A stretch of DNA of 9,714 nt from JANXSF01 sp031394025 (GCA_031394025.1 JANMWO010000108.1:1-9714), one strand, 5' to 3'; counted from the first letter of the stretch, positions 1-7,702 are shown. Translations and numbers: made by a program. The notes: a model not told the origin generated them from the letters alone.

Positions 1-165
1 GCGATCACAGCATATCCAAGATACAGCCAACCCACCTGCTATGAATCACCTAAACCCTTCCTGACCATCGCCTCCCAACCTGAATCTTCCACCTCGCATG
101 CTATTCTCAAATCGCAAAAATTCAACTCAAAATACGGGAGAGGCCACTGCGCCATAATCAAAGAC

Positions 166-714
166 ATGGAATTGACTGAGCTGCTCCATAAGGTGCGCAA
201 TGGCGACGATCAGGCGCTGCATGTTCTCATTCCACTTGTCTACAAAGAGCTCAAAGCCCTGGCCGCTGGTCACTTGCGCCGTGAATCCCGCAATATTCCC
301 CTGGAAACTACTGACCTGGTCCACGAAGCCTATCTCAAATTCTCTTCCCTGTCTCTTCCCGATTTTCAAAATCGAGCCCACTTCTACCGCATCGCATCTC
401 GACTTATGCGTCAGGTGTTAGTGGATTTGGCCCGTGCCCGACTGGCGCAGAAACGGGATTTCGGAATTGAAGTTGTTCTAGCAGATATGCCTGGCTCTGC
501 TCCTTTGCAAACCGATGCGCAACTGCTTTCCCTGCACGAAGCACTGCAACGTCTGGAAACGGAACACCCTCGCAAAGCAACATTGATCGAAATGCGGTAC
601 TTCGGGGGAATGACTGCGGAGGATTCCGCTGATGCTTTGCAAATGCCCGTCCACACTGTTCGCCGCGAATTGCGCTTCGCCCAAGCCTGGTTGAAGAGAG
701 TGTTGGAAACATGA
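166..714 (+). CDS. ECF RNA polymerase sigma factor (TIGR02999-like)
   Basis: This is a 182-residue extracytoplasmic-function sigma factor that would direct RNA polymerase to a specific promoter set. Region 2 is seen at about residues 20-97, with the conserved DLVHEAYLKF (50-59) and the stretch RAHFYRIASRLMRQVLVDLA (70-89), followed by basic residues (ARLAQKR). Region 4 covers about 124-180, with the helix-turn-helix around MTAEDSADALQMPVHTVRRE. Length and motifs match the acidobacterial/planctomycete family TIGR02999. The ATG at 166 is chosen because no ATG, GTG or TTG lies just upstream in frame; a purine stretch GGGAGAGG (136-143) is rather far away to be the ribosome-binding site. The stop overlaps the start of the kinase gene as ATGA, so the two are translationally coupled. 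No anti-sigma gene is visible; the adjacent kinase is the likely controller (inference). Confidence 0.93.
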   Translation: MELTELLHKVRNGDDQALHVLIPLVYKELKALAAGHLRRESRNIPLETTDLVHEAYLKFSSLSLPDFQNRAHFYRIASRLMRQVLVDLARARLAQKRDFGIEVVLADMPGSAPLQTDAQLLSLHEALQRLETEHPRKATLIEMRYFGGMTAEDSADALQMPVHTVRRELRFAQAWLKRVLET

Positions 715-3404
715 ACTCCAGCGTTGAAACTCTGTTTCATGAGTTGGCCGACCTGACGGACCAACAGCGTCTCAATTATTACCAGCATCACCAGATTGAA
801 AACGCCTTGCTCGAAGAAGTGGAGGCTCTCATTACGGCTGATAAGAACTCCGGCACACTGATTACCCCCGTTGCGCAAGCTGCCCGGCAGGCGATTTCTG
901 ATCTTGAAATTCGACAGGCACCCGTTCGTTGTGGCCCTTACGATATTAAGGAATTGCTGGGCTCCGGCGGCATGGGTTCCGTCTATCGGGCCGAACGGGC
1001 CGACGGCGAAGTTCGCATTGAAGTAGCCATTAAGCTGGTTCGCAGCAACGCCGGTAATGCCTCCACTCTGGAGCGCTTCTTGCAGGAACGCCAAATTCTG
1101 GCGACCCTCACTCACCCCAACATTGCACGACTTTTGGACGTGGGCCACACCGATGAACCCACCGCTGCAACGCGCCCGTATCTGGTAATGGAATTGGTGA
1201 AAGGCGTGCCCATTGACGAATGGGCGAAAGGCCGCGGAGTGCGCGAAATAGTGGCACTCTTCCTTCCCGTTTGCGATGCAGTCAGCCAGGCTCACCGTCA
1301 ATTGATTATTCATCGTGATCTAAAACCAGGCAACATTCTGGTGACGCCCGCCGGTGTTCCCAAACTCCTGGACTTTGGGATTGCCAAACACCTGGACATT
1401 GCAAGTACAGTTACACAGATGTTGTTCACGCCTGGGTATGCAAGTCCTGAACAGGTGAGCGGCGGTCGTCTGAGTACTGCCACCGACGTCTATTCGTTGG
1501 GTGCGGTTCTTTACAAGCTGCTCACCGGCAATTCTCCGCATCAATTCCAGACCACCGAGCGCAGTGGAATTCAGGCTGCCATCACTGAATCTAAACCGCA
1601 ACTTCCTAGTGCAGCCAACCCCGAATGCAAAGGGGATCTGGATTCTATAGTCATGCGCGCACTGCGCAAAGAACCGGCCGATCGATACGTTTCTGTAGAC
1701 CGCATGATGGAGGATCTGCACGCCTATCTGGATTCACGACCGGTAGCTGCCAGACGTGGCGAATCGCTTTACCAGGCCCGTAAATTCCTGCGCCGCTATT
1801 GGATTCCAGTGGTGGCAGTTGCCGCTGTGATGGTTAGTCTGCTGACTGGCTGGATACTGACTCAACAGGAAAAACGCATTGCCGAACGTCGTTTCGCCGA
1901 TGTTCGCGGATTGGCCGGTAAGCTGCTGGACGTCGAAACGCAGATCCGCAGTATGCCCGACAGTCTGCCAGTGCGCAAACAGATCGTCGATTCCGTAGTC
2001 CAATCTTTGAGCGGTTTGATCTCCGAAGTGAGCAACGATACCGGACTGCGGATTGAAGTGGCCCGAGCCTACCGCCGAGTTTCCGAAGTACAGGCGCAAC
2101 GCGGCAAAAGCAGTTTTGGGTTGCATCAGGAAGCTTTCAATTCTTTGACGAATGCCGAAAATCTGCTTTCCACGGTTCGGCGAAAAGATCCGGGAAATCG
2201 GGAGGCGGCCGTTGAGTGGTTTTTTACGGAAAGCGCATTGGCAGACCGTATTTATGACCTTGGCAAAGAAGAGGAAAGCGTCAAAAGAGCGCAACAAATC
2301 GCCGATGAACTGGAAAAATACCAGCGTAGCATTCCGGTGCTGAGTGAGCAGGAAGAGCAGGTGGCCATCCGTGTATACGCTGCAACATCGCGCGCTCTGT
2401 TGAATGCCGGATTCACTCAAAAAGCCATTTATTACTGCCTTTTGGACGCCAAAGCATCCGCAGTTCAAGCGGACCGGCTGAAAACTGTGCGCTCCCGCGT
2501 AAGCGCTGCCAGTTCGTTTCGTGCACTAGGAACTGCTCAACGTTATGCAGGAGATTTGGAGGCTGCCCTTACTTCTTTCCAAAGCGCCGAAACCTGGCTG
2601 GACGCAGCGGGGTCCGACAAAAGGGCACAGGTGGAGCGCCATGATACGTATTTCTACCGCGGATTGATTCTAGGCGAAGTCAGGGGCCTCAGCCTAGGAC
2701 AATATGAACAAGGTGCACATTGGCTTCAGGAATCTATCCAATTGCTTCGTAAAATGACTATAGCAGATTCCTCTGATGTGGAGTCCGGCCTGAATTTGGC
2801 TGAAGTTGCACTTAAGCTTGGCCAGATTCAAATGAAGTTGAACGACCCGAAAGCGGCACTTTCTACCTTCGATGAGGGCCTAGCGATTCTTCGTTCAGCT
2901 CCAGAATCCAACCGCTATGTATCCACCTATAGGTTCAGGATTCAGTTAGAAAGTGCCATTGCTTTAGGAAAGTTGGGGAAGCATGATGCAGCGCGATCTT
3001 TGTTGAATGCCACAATCGCATCTTGGACAGGAGCCAAGAACTGGCCCCCTAAAATGATCGGCCCTACTTCGCCCGAAGATTCGGTGTATCAAGCCAAATC
3101 AGAATCAGCGGCGGCAGCGAGGAGGTGGGGTGAGGCTCTGCAAATTTTAGAAGAAAGCCTGCGGGCTCTTCGCGCGAATCCTGATTTCAAACCTACTGAA
3201 GATCTGGATACCGCAAACCGCCTTTCCCTGAAATTGGAACGCGCCGGACAATTGGAAATGGAAGTCGGCCTGGGCGAATCCCCTCACGCTGCCGAACGAG
3301 TCACCCTTTGGCGCGATTGGAAGACCAAACTACCCACAAATGCGTATGTGGAAAGGCAGTTAGTACAAGCTGTTAGTCAATCATCAATTAAAACGAATAA
3401 ATAA
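711..3404 (+). CDS. Transmembrane Ser/Thr protein kinase with C-terminal TPR-like region
   Basis: This is an 897-residue Hanks-type (PknB-like) kinase. A helical N-terminal segment (about 1-75) precedes the kinase domain (about 77-340). Visible motifs are the glycine loop LGSGGMGSVY (83-92), VAIK with catalytic Lys108, HRDLKPGN (201-208, catalytic Asp203), DFG (221-223), SPE in place of APE (245-247) and DVYSLG (259-264). All catalytic residues are present and it is an RD kinase, so it should be active. One hydrophobic membrane segment lies at about 364-384 (WIPVVAVAAVMVSLLTGWIL), placing the kinase in the cytoplasm and residues 385-897 outside. That outer part is helical, with degenerate TPR-like units (for example around 620-650 and 720-750), and is typical of acidobacterial kinases paired with ECF sigma factors. 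Its ligand is unknown. The ATG overlaps the sigma stop by 4 nt. A role in activating the coupled sigma factor is inferred from context. Confidence 0.93.
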   Translation: MNSSVETLFHELADLTDQQRLNYYQHHQIENALLEEVEALITADKNSGTLITPVAQAARQAISDLEIRQAPVRCGPYDIKELLGSGGMGSVYRAERADGEVRIEVAIKLVRSNAGNASTLERFLQERQILATLTHPNIARLLDVGHTDEPTAATRPYLVMELVKGVPIDEWAKGRGVREIVALFLPVCDAVSQAHRQLIIHRDLKPGNILVTPAGVPKLLDFGIAKHLDIASTVTQMLFTPGYASPEQVSGGRLSTATDVYSLGAVLYKLLTGNSPHQFQTTERSGIQAAITESKPQLPSAANPECKGDLDSIVMRALRKEPADRYVSVDRMMEDLHAYLDSRPVAARRGESLYQARKFLRRYWIPVVAVAAVMVSLLTGWILTQQEKRIAERRFADVRGLAGKLLDVETQIRSMPDSLPVRKQIVDSVVQSLSGLISEVSNDTGLRIEVARAYRRVSEVQAQRGKSSFGLHQEAFNSLTNAENLLSTVRRKDPGNREAAVEWFFTESALADRIYDLGKEEESVKRAQQIADELEKYQRSIPVLSEQEEQVAIRVYAATSRALLNAGFTQKAIYYCLLDAKASAVQADRLKTVRSRVSAASSFRALGTAQRYAGDLEAALTSFQSAETWLDAAGSDKRAQVERHDTYFYRGLILGEVRGLSLGQYEQGAHWLQESIQLLRKMTIADSSDVESGLNLAEVALKLGQIQMKLNDPKAALSTFDEGLAILRSAPESNRYVSTYRFRIQLESAIALGKLGKHDAARSLLNATIASWTGAKNWPPKMIGPTSPEDSVYQAKSESAAAARRWGEALQILEESLRALRANPDFKPTEDLDTANRLSLKLERAGQLEMEVGLGESPHAAERVTLWRDWKTKLPTNAYVERQLVQAVSQSSIKTNK

Positions 3405-3454
3405 TTGTCATGTTTCCTGACCCTTTGCGCACTTAGTATCGAGGTGTTAAGAAT

Positions 3455-5023
3455 ATGGCAACAAAAAAGGTTCTGGGCGCGATTGCGCTTCTGTCAATTT
3501 CCTTACATGGTCAACTTGTAGATCAAACCAAATCCCCCAATCCAGCGAAGGAGGGCATCTCAAAATCCCTCACTGAAGAAATTGGAGCTGGACGAGGCGA
3601 TTGGAACACTCCCAATTCATCGTCATTTGTGATTGCCAGAGATCCATTCCGAGCCATTCGGCGGGGACGTCAACTGTTCCAACGTAAGTTCCAGCGGCTG
3701 GATGGGTCCGGTCCTTACAATAGAGACGGTTCTGGCGACATTGCTGCCGATAATGGCATTGGTGCAGGCTCGTCCGATAGCTGCTCTGCCTGCCATGGCC
3801 GTCCGCGAGGGTCTGCTGGCTTTGGCGGCGACGTTGCCACCCGTCCTGATAGTCGCGATGCTCCACACCTTTTTGGCTTGGGCTTGAAAGAGATGCTGGC
3901 CGATGAAATCACCGCTGAACTGCGCGATTGGCGTCGGTTGGCCATTACGGAAGCAACGTTGTCAAAGACCGCTGTCACCAGGCAACTGTCCAGCAAGGGC
4001 ATCTCCTATGGACGCATCACGGTGCGTCCTGATCTTGTGGTGGATACTTCGGAATTGGAAGGCGTGGATGTTGATCTGCGCGTGCGCCCCTTCTTCCATC
4101 AGGGCGGAACCATTTCCATTCGCGAGTTTGTAATCGGAGCAATGAATGCGGAAATGGGTTTTCAATCTTCCGATGCGGAATTAACGGCAGCAGCCAAGGG
4201 CGGGAGAATGGTGACGCTAAGCGGAATGGTGCTGGATGGCAAGTTGGACAAACTGGAAATGCCACCTGCTGCCGACACAATGAAAGTGGCGGTGGGCGAA
4301 CCGGTTCGGAATCAGATGGCCATTGCTGTGGTGGACTATTTGGAGTTCTATCTGCTGAATTATTTCAAGCCTGCTGTTTATCGGGAAACAGTGGAGTCAA
4401 GAATGGGTCGGGCAACTTTGGATCGCATTGGTTGCACATCCTGCCATGTGGCTGACCTGCAAATTGATCGCGACCGCCGGGTGGCCGATGTGGAAACGGC
4501 CTACGATGCGGAGCGCGGCAACCTGAACAACTTGTTTGCAACGGCTGCGACTCGATTCACCGCATCGACCCCGGATGGCACTGGTTTTCCAGTGGTTAAG
4601 TCCCCATCGTTACAGCCGTTCCTAGTCAAGAATATCTTCACCGATTTCAAGCGGCATGACCTGGGTCCCAACTTCAATGAGCGCAACTATGATGGAACCA
4701 CTAGAACCCAAATGATGACCACGGCGCTGTGGGGCGTGGGCTCTACTGGACCATATGGACACGATGGCCGCAGTATCAATTTGCATGAAGTGATTCTGCG
4801 CCATGGGGGCGAATCACAACGAGCTCGCGATGCTTACGCAGGCTTAACAACAGGGGAGCAGCGCAATTTGCAAGATTTTCTGCAAACGCTGATAGTATTT
4901 CCTCCCGACGATACAGCCTCGAATCTGGACCCAGGGGACAAGAGCGCACCAGGCTTCCCTCAAGTTCGGCATGGTTCCATTCAGTTGACGACGCTGTTCA
5001 ACGTAACCACGGAAATTGAGTAA
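3455..5023 (+). CDS. Exported di-haem cytochrome c, DHOR family putative peroxidase
   Basis: This 522-residue protein has an N-terminal signal peptide (KK followed by VLGAIALLSISL, cleavage probably near residue 20). It carries two c-type haem sites, CSACH (110-114) and CTSCH (327-331). The spacing, and the C-terminal motifs KRHDLGPNFNE (399-409), ALWGVGSTGPYGHDGRS (424-440) and HGGE (450-453), fit the di-haem oxidoreductase family (DHOR, DUF1111/COG3488), which is distantly related to bacterial cytochrome c peroxidases. It would act in the periplasm on peroxide or another small redox substrate; the true substrate of the family is poorly known. A clear GAGGT ribosome-binding site (3441-3445) lies 9 nt before the ATG. 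It follows the kinase gene by 50 nt on the same strand with no terminator seen, so co-transcription is likely. Length is normal and no defect is seen. Confidence 0.9.
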   Translation: MATKKVLGAIALLSISLHGQLVDQTKSPNPAKEGISKSLTEEIGAGRGDWNTPNSSSFVIARDPFRAIRRGRQLFQRKFQRLDGSGPYNRDGSGDIAADNGIGAGSSDSCSACHGRPRGSAGFGGDVATRPDSRDAPHLFGLGLKEMLADEITAELRDWRRLAITEATLSKTAVTRQLSSKGISYGRITVRPDLVVDTSELEGVDVDLRVRPFFHQGGTISIREFVIGAMNAEMGFQSSDAELTAAAKGGRMVTLSGMVLDGKLDKLEMPPAADTMKVAVGEPVRNQMAIAVVDYLEFYLLNYFKPAVYRETVESRMGRATLDRIGCTSCHVADLQIDRDRRVADVETAYDAERGNLNNLFATAATRFTASTPDGTGFPVVKSPSLQPFLVKNIFTDFKRHDLGPNFNERNYDGTTRTQMMTTALWGVGSTGPYGHDGRSINLHEVILRHGGESQRARDAYAGLTTGEQRNLQDFLQTLIVFPPDDTASNLDPGDKSAPGFPQVRHGSIQLTTLFNVTTEIE

Positions 5024-5038
5024 GTCACAGGGCTGGAG

Positions 5039-5064
5039 GGTCCCAAAGCATTTGCTTTGGGACC
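5039..5064. terminator. Perfect 11-bp hairpin in the convergent gap
   Basis: The arms 5039-5049 (GGTCCCAAAGC) and 5054-5064 are perfect inverse complements around a 4-nt ATTT loop, 15 nt after the cytochrome stop and 23 nt from the stop of the opposing antitoxin gene. Position suggests a shared, bidirectional 3'-end structure. Neither side has a T-run, so it is not a textbook intrinsic terminator; it could instead protect 3' ends or act with Rho. Confidence 0.55.
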
Positions 5065-5087
5065 TGTGCTTCGCAAGCCCACATTCT

Positions 5088-5420
5088 TTACCGATGGAGG
5101 GTTTCAAGCACAACGCTGGGGTTGCGGTCGATGACCATGAGCAGCACGCGGGCGGGTCCTTCGGGCATCCTACGATGGGCTTCCCAATGGCGAATAGCAC
5201 TCAAGGAAAAACCAAAACTCGTGAACTGTTCCTGGGTCATACAAAGTTTGCCCCGAATGGATTTCACATCTACATCTTCTGGAACTTTGGGGAACGTATA
5301 TACTTTGATGCCAGTTTTCTCACCACGCTTGTGAGCCGCATATTCATTCAAGCCTGCCAGAATATCACGTCCCACCGCACTCATACCTTTCTTCGATTTT
5401 GCCGGTGCTTTAGTTGCCAT
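5088..5420 (-). CDS. HigA-like XRE-family antitoxin
   Basis: This 110-residue protein resembles antitoxins/regulators of the HigA/NadS-like group (COG2944), which bind the partner RelE-type toxin and repress their own operon. The N-terminal ~45 residues are basic and low in structure. The helix-turn-helix spans about 51-82 (DVKSIRGKLCMTQEQF, then FGFSLSAIRHWE), followed by the hallmark RRMPEGPARVLLMVIDRNP (83-101). The ATG is supported by AAGGAG (5429-5434 on the complementary strand) 8 nt upstream; this ribosome-binding site lies inside the last codons of the toxin gene, and the gap to the toxin stop is 5 nt. One oddity: between Gln-Phe and Phe-Gly I see two residues (Thr-Ser) where the family as I recall it has three, a one-codon loss in the HTH region. 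Confidence 0.86.
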   Translation of the reverse strand: MATKAPAKSKKGMSAVGRDILAGLNEYAAHKRGEKTGIKVYTFPKVPEDVDVKSIRGKLCMTQEQFTSFGFSLSAIRHWEAHRRMPEGPARVLLMVIDRNPSVVLETLHR

Positions 5421-5425
5421 CGTTT

Positions 5426-5746
5426 CTACTCCTTAAAGTATTGCTGTACTGTTGCACTTAGTATCTTTTTCTCTGCAGCATCCATATCCACCTGATTGCT
5501 CTTGGCATAGGCCGACAACAACAAAATGAGGCTTTCAGGAACATGGTAATAATAAATAACCCGACTCCCACCTCGCTTCCCTCGGTTGCCCACTGACCAA
5601 CGCAATTTTCGCAACCCCTTCGTGCCTGGGATAACATCTCCCTTTTCAGGGTATTGCGAAAGATAGGCCGCCAATGTCTCGATTTCAGTCTCAGTAAAAA
5701 GCTTCTTTGCGCGTTTACTGAAGATTGTGAGTCGTAGAACGCTAAT
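5426..5746 (-). CDS. HigB/RelE-family toxin, start codon uncertain, possibly interrupted
   Basis: The reading frame matches RelE/HigB-type mRNA-cleaving toxins: GDVIPGTKGLRKLRW, then GKRGGSRVIYYYH, then LLLSAYAKSNQVDMDAAEKK, the family signature, ending 5 nt before the antitoxin gene. The shortest conventional call starts at a TTG (5672-5674, 82 residues), but that omits conserved family sequence. In frame upstream one reads VLRLTIFSKRAKKLFTETEI and similar residues, which align with the normal N-terminus of about 110-residue toxins. No ATG, GTG or TTG exists there. An ATG with a good ribosome-binding site (GGAG at 5770-5773, 8 nt spacing) lies in frame at 5759-5761 but is followed at codon 3 by TAA (5753-5755). 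The coordinates given assume a rare ATT start (5744-5746) just after that stop. Alternatives are a nonsense-mutated pseudogene, or a truncated product from the TTG. Confidence 0.7.
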   Translation of the reverse strand: MSVLRLTIFSKRAKKLFTETEIETLAAYLSQYPEKGDVIPGTKGLRKLRWSVGNRGKRGGSRVIYYYHVPESLILLLSAYAKSNQVDMDAAEKKILSATVQQYFKE

Positions 5747-5765
5747 AGACTGTTAACTCATTTAT

Positions 5766-5814
5766 ACTACTCCAATGGCTCACTTTATACAAGCCCTTTC
5801 ACTACTCCAATGGC
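5766..5814. repeat. 14-bp direct repeat in the toxin-antitoxin leader
   Basis: ACTACTCCAATGGC occurs at 5766-5779 and again, identically, at 5801-5814, with 35 bp between starts. A second shared element, TTTATAC, occurs at 5761-5767 and 5784-5790, and each TTTATAC is preceded by CTCA or CTCAC. The whole leader thus looks like an imperfect duplication, with 12 extra bases in one copy. On the complementary strand each copy contains TTGGAG and, further on, TATAAA, so promoter-like and ribosome-binding signals are duplicated. It could be the self-repression operator of the pair, or a slippage scar. Confidence 0.6.
5770..5773 (-). promoter_or_regulatory. Ribosome-binding site ahead of the interrupted toxin ATG
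   Basis: On the complementary strand GGAG sits 8 nt before the ATG at 5759-5761. This is the only well-placed translation start signal for the toxin frame, and it leads to the dipeptide Met-Ser followed by TAA. It argues that the ancestral toxin began here. Confidence 0.5.
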
Positions 5815-5874
5815 ACAGCTTCGGTACGGCTGAACTTCTGATCATCGTGATGGCGGGACTTACTGCGGGAAATG

Positions 5875-5917
5875 AAAACGGGTCGCCACATGTTACTCAC
5901 TGTGACGACCCGTTTTT
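5875..5917. terminator. Intrinsic terminator after the radical SAM gene, symmetric
   Basis: The arms AAAACGGGTCG (5875-5885) and CGACCCGTTTTT (5906-5917) form an 11-bp stem. After one mismatch it continues with CACA (5887-5890) pairing to TGTG (5901-5904) around a 10-nt loop. Leftward transcripts from the radical SAM gene, whose stop is at 5931-5933, end in a TTTT run; read rightward there is a T5 run as well, so it could work in both directions. Confidence 0.82.
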
Positions 5918-5930
5918 GACTTAAAGTTTC

Positions 5931-7472
5931 TTACTGACCAACAATGCTGAATTGCGCTTTGGGGGCCAATCCGCCTGGAACTGCTAGATCAGGCATGGGT
6001 TCCGCCTGAAAGAATTGACGGCATGGCTTGGCCAACATTCTAGCCCAGCTATTGGCCTTCTTACGACGTGCACTATCTGTAGTGATGCCCGTGTTGGCGT
6101 ACATTTGACGATAGAGTTTTGAAATGAACAAGAAGGCGAGTTTAGACTTCAGACTCTTCACGCACTTGGCCCGATGCCAGATGGCTTTCGTACCGTAAAA
6201 GTCATCCCAGACACCCTGCGTGCGGACCCGAATTTCTTCGTGTGTCATGGTCGGATGCGGGGTATACAATTTTGGACGTAGATCACTGGGGATCAACCAA
6301 TAACGGGTCACCGGGATGCCCGCTACTTTCTTTTCGCCATCCTCACTCTTTTCCCATTTGTTGAAATCGACTGTACCCGGAAAGGGTGTCATCATCACGA
6401 ATTGGGCAAAGGTCAAATCAGCCTTTTTGGCAAGAGCCGATGTTGCAGCAAAGGTGCTTTCGCGGTCTGAAGAGAGTCCGAAAATAAACGAACCCAGCAC
6501 GTGGACGCCGTTGGCACGGAAAACTCTCAGCCGTTCGGCCAGTTCTTCTCCCACCAAATTGAAGTCTTTATAAACGGTCTTCAGCCCTTCTGCGGTAACC
6601 GCTTCCACGCCGACCAAAGCTCCCTTAATGCGAGCCTTCTTCATGGCAGCAAGAAATTCCAAATCTTCGGCTGCTTCCATGGTGATCTGGGTGAAGAAAA
6701 TCATGTCGTCGGGCAGCAAGGCCATACGACGCATCAATTCAAACCGCTCGTCACGAATCGCTGTGAGTTCGGCAACTCTGCCCAGATTATTCTGCCTTTT
6801 TGCCAGGGCGATATCCGTGACGGTGACGGGATAAAAGTTGTCGTCAGCCAATGCGATGAAGCGATACCCGATCCGCCGCAGCTCCACAATTTCACCCATC
6901 ACAGCGTCGGATGCGCGCTGACGAGGTTCTTGGCCATCGGTACGCCAAACGGAACAGAATGAACAGTGCTTAGGGCATCCACGAAGGGTTTGCACCGAAG
7001 CCCACATATAGGCCTTTTCCGGCATAAGATCCCACCGGGCCGGAGAGAATTTTTCGGCCGACACGCGACCGCCATCATAAATTTTCTCTAGTTTCCCGTT
7101 GACGCAATCGGCCAACGCCTTGCGCCAAACCACATCGCCATCCCCTTTTACAACAGCGTGAGCACCACCCAGTTCCAATGCTTCTTCAGGATACAGTGTG
7201 GCGTGAACGCCGCCAAAAATAACCCAGGCGCCAAGTTCACGGGCAATTCTGCCCACAGCAAGTCCACGCAACACATTGGCTGTATGAATCCCAATGCCAA
7301 CAATGTCGCCGGGCTTGATCGTCGTTGGATCCAGTAGTTCCAGAGTTTCATCGGTGATTAAGGGATCACCATATTCTCTAGGCGTAGCTGCAGCCAGGAC
7401 ATAAAGCCAACGCGGAGTGATTACTCCAATACCAAAAGATATGTCGCTCGGATTGATCAGATGTACACGCAC
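5931..7472 (-). CDS. B12-binding-domain radical SAM protein, reaction unknown
   Basis: The enzyme is 513 residues from the chosen GTG. An N-terminal Rossmann-like cobalamin-binding domain (about 1-130) contains GIGIHTANVLRG and FGGVHATLYPEEALELGG, typical of this class. The radical SAM domain follows, with the [4Fe-4S]-binding CPKHCSFC (CX3CX2C; Cys166, 170 and 173), then LADDNFYP and GALVGVEAVTAEGLKTVYKD. The C-terminal ~110 residues are rich in aromatics and basic residues and lack a domain I can name. Relatives include BchE-type and hopanoid enzymes (HpnJ, HpnR), but nothing here fixes the substrate; methylation or a ring/carbon-skeleton reaction is possible. Start choice: an upstream TTG/ATG (7497-7502) has no ribosome-binding site, whereas the GTG at 7470-7472 has AAGGAG 8 nt upstream and gives the family-like beginning MRVHLINPSD. 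The gene stands alone, diverging from the B12-riboswitch receptor gene. Confidence 0.88.
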   Translation of the reverse strand: MRVHLINPSDISFGIGVITPRWLYVLAAATPREYGDPLITDETLELLDPTTIKPGDIVGIGIHTANVLRGLAVGRIARELGAWVIFGGVHATLYPEEALELGGAHAVVKGDGDVVWRKALADCVNGKLEKIYDGGRVSAEKFSPARWDLMPEKAYMWASVQTLRGCPKHCSFCSVWRTDGQEPRQRASDAVMGEIVELRRIGYRFIALADDNFYPVTVTDIALAKRQNNLGRVAELTAIRDERFELMRRMALLPDDMIFFTQITMEAAEDLEFLAAMKKARIKGALVGVEAVTAEGLKTVYKDFNLVGEELAERLRVFRANGVHVLGSFIFGLSSDRESTFAATSALAKKADLTFAQFVMMTPFPGTVDFNKWEKSEDGEKKVAGIPVTRYWLIPSDLRPKLYTPHPTMTHEEIRVRTQGVWDDFYGTKAIWHRAKCVKSLKSKLAFLFISKLYRQMYANTGITTDSARRKKANSWARMLAKPCRQFFQAEPMPDLAVPGGLAPKAQFSIVGQ

Positions 7473-7480
7473 TAGCAGCG

Positions 7481-7486
7481 CTCCTT
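7481..7486 (-). promoter_or_regulatory. Ribosome-binding site fixing the GTG start of the radical SAM gene
   Basis: AAGGAG on the complementary strand lies exactly 8 nt before the GTG at 7470-7472. This favours that start over the longer TTG/ATG alternatives at 7497-7502, which would place this site inside the coding region and have no comparable purine motif of their own. Confidence 0.7.
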
Positions 7487-7702
7487 TTTTGCCGACCATC
7501 AATTCGCACAGGACGCCAAAACATGTTGCGGCAAATTCCCGTAGACCGGACTATCCCGATATTACCAGATTCTGGAAGACGCCCGCCAAAATTGGCTATT
7601 GGAATGCAATGGGTCTGTGCAGAATTGTTTACGTGATGAGATGCTTTCAGAAGCCGACCGATTTATAACGTTCGGCCTAATAATGTATGCTATCCTCGAA
7701 TC

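Noticed and set aside
411..2468. Long leftward open frames (411-1313, 1320-1721, 1734-2468) opposite the sigma and kinase genes
   Set aside because: They are antisense to genes with clear motifs, and their translations are low-complexity, Cys/Phe/Gln-rich and unlike any family.
5016..5495. Rightward open frame of 159 codons across the toxin-antitoxin pair
   Set aside because: It is the antisense shadow of the antitoxin gene; no ribosome-binding site and no recognisable protein sequence.
5761..5814. Short repeats considered as a CRISPR-like array
   Set aside because: Only two 14-bp copies, spacing irregular, no cas genes; better explained as a duplicated leader.
6501..6962. Rightward open frame of 153 codons inside the radical SAM gene
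   Set aside because: It lies opposite the conserved core of the enzyme, including the CX3CX2C region's neighbourhood; no family resemblance.
7653..7676. Inverted repeat GCCGA/TCGGC upstream of the riboswitch as terminator or operator
   Set aside because: Five base pairs with a 14-nt loop and no T-run; too weak to support.
7680..7691. TATGCT as -10 box of the riboswitch transcript
   Set aside because: No matching -35 element at suitable spacing, so a promoter call would be a guess.
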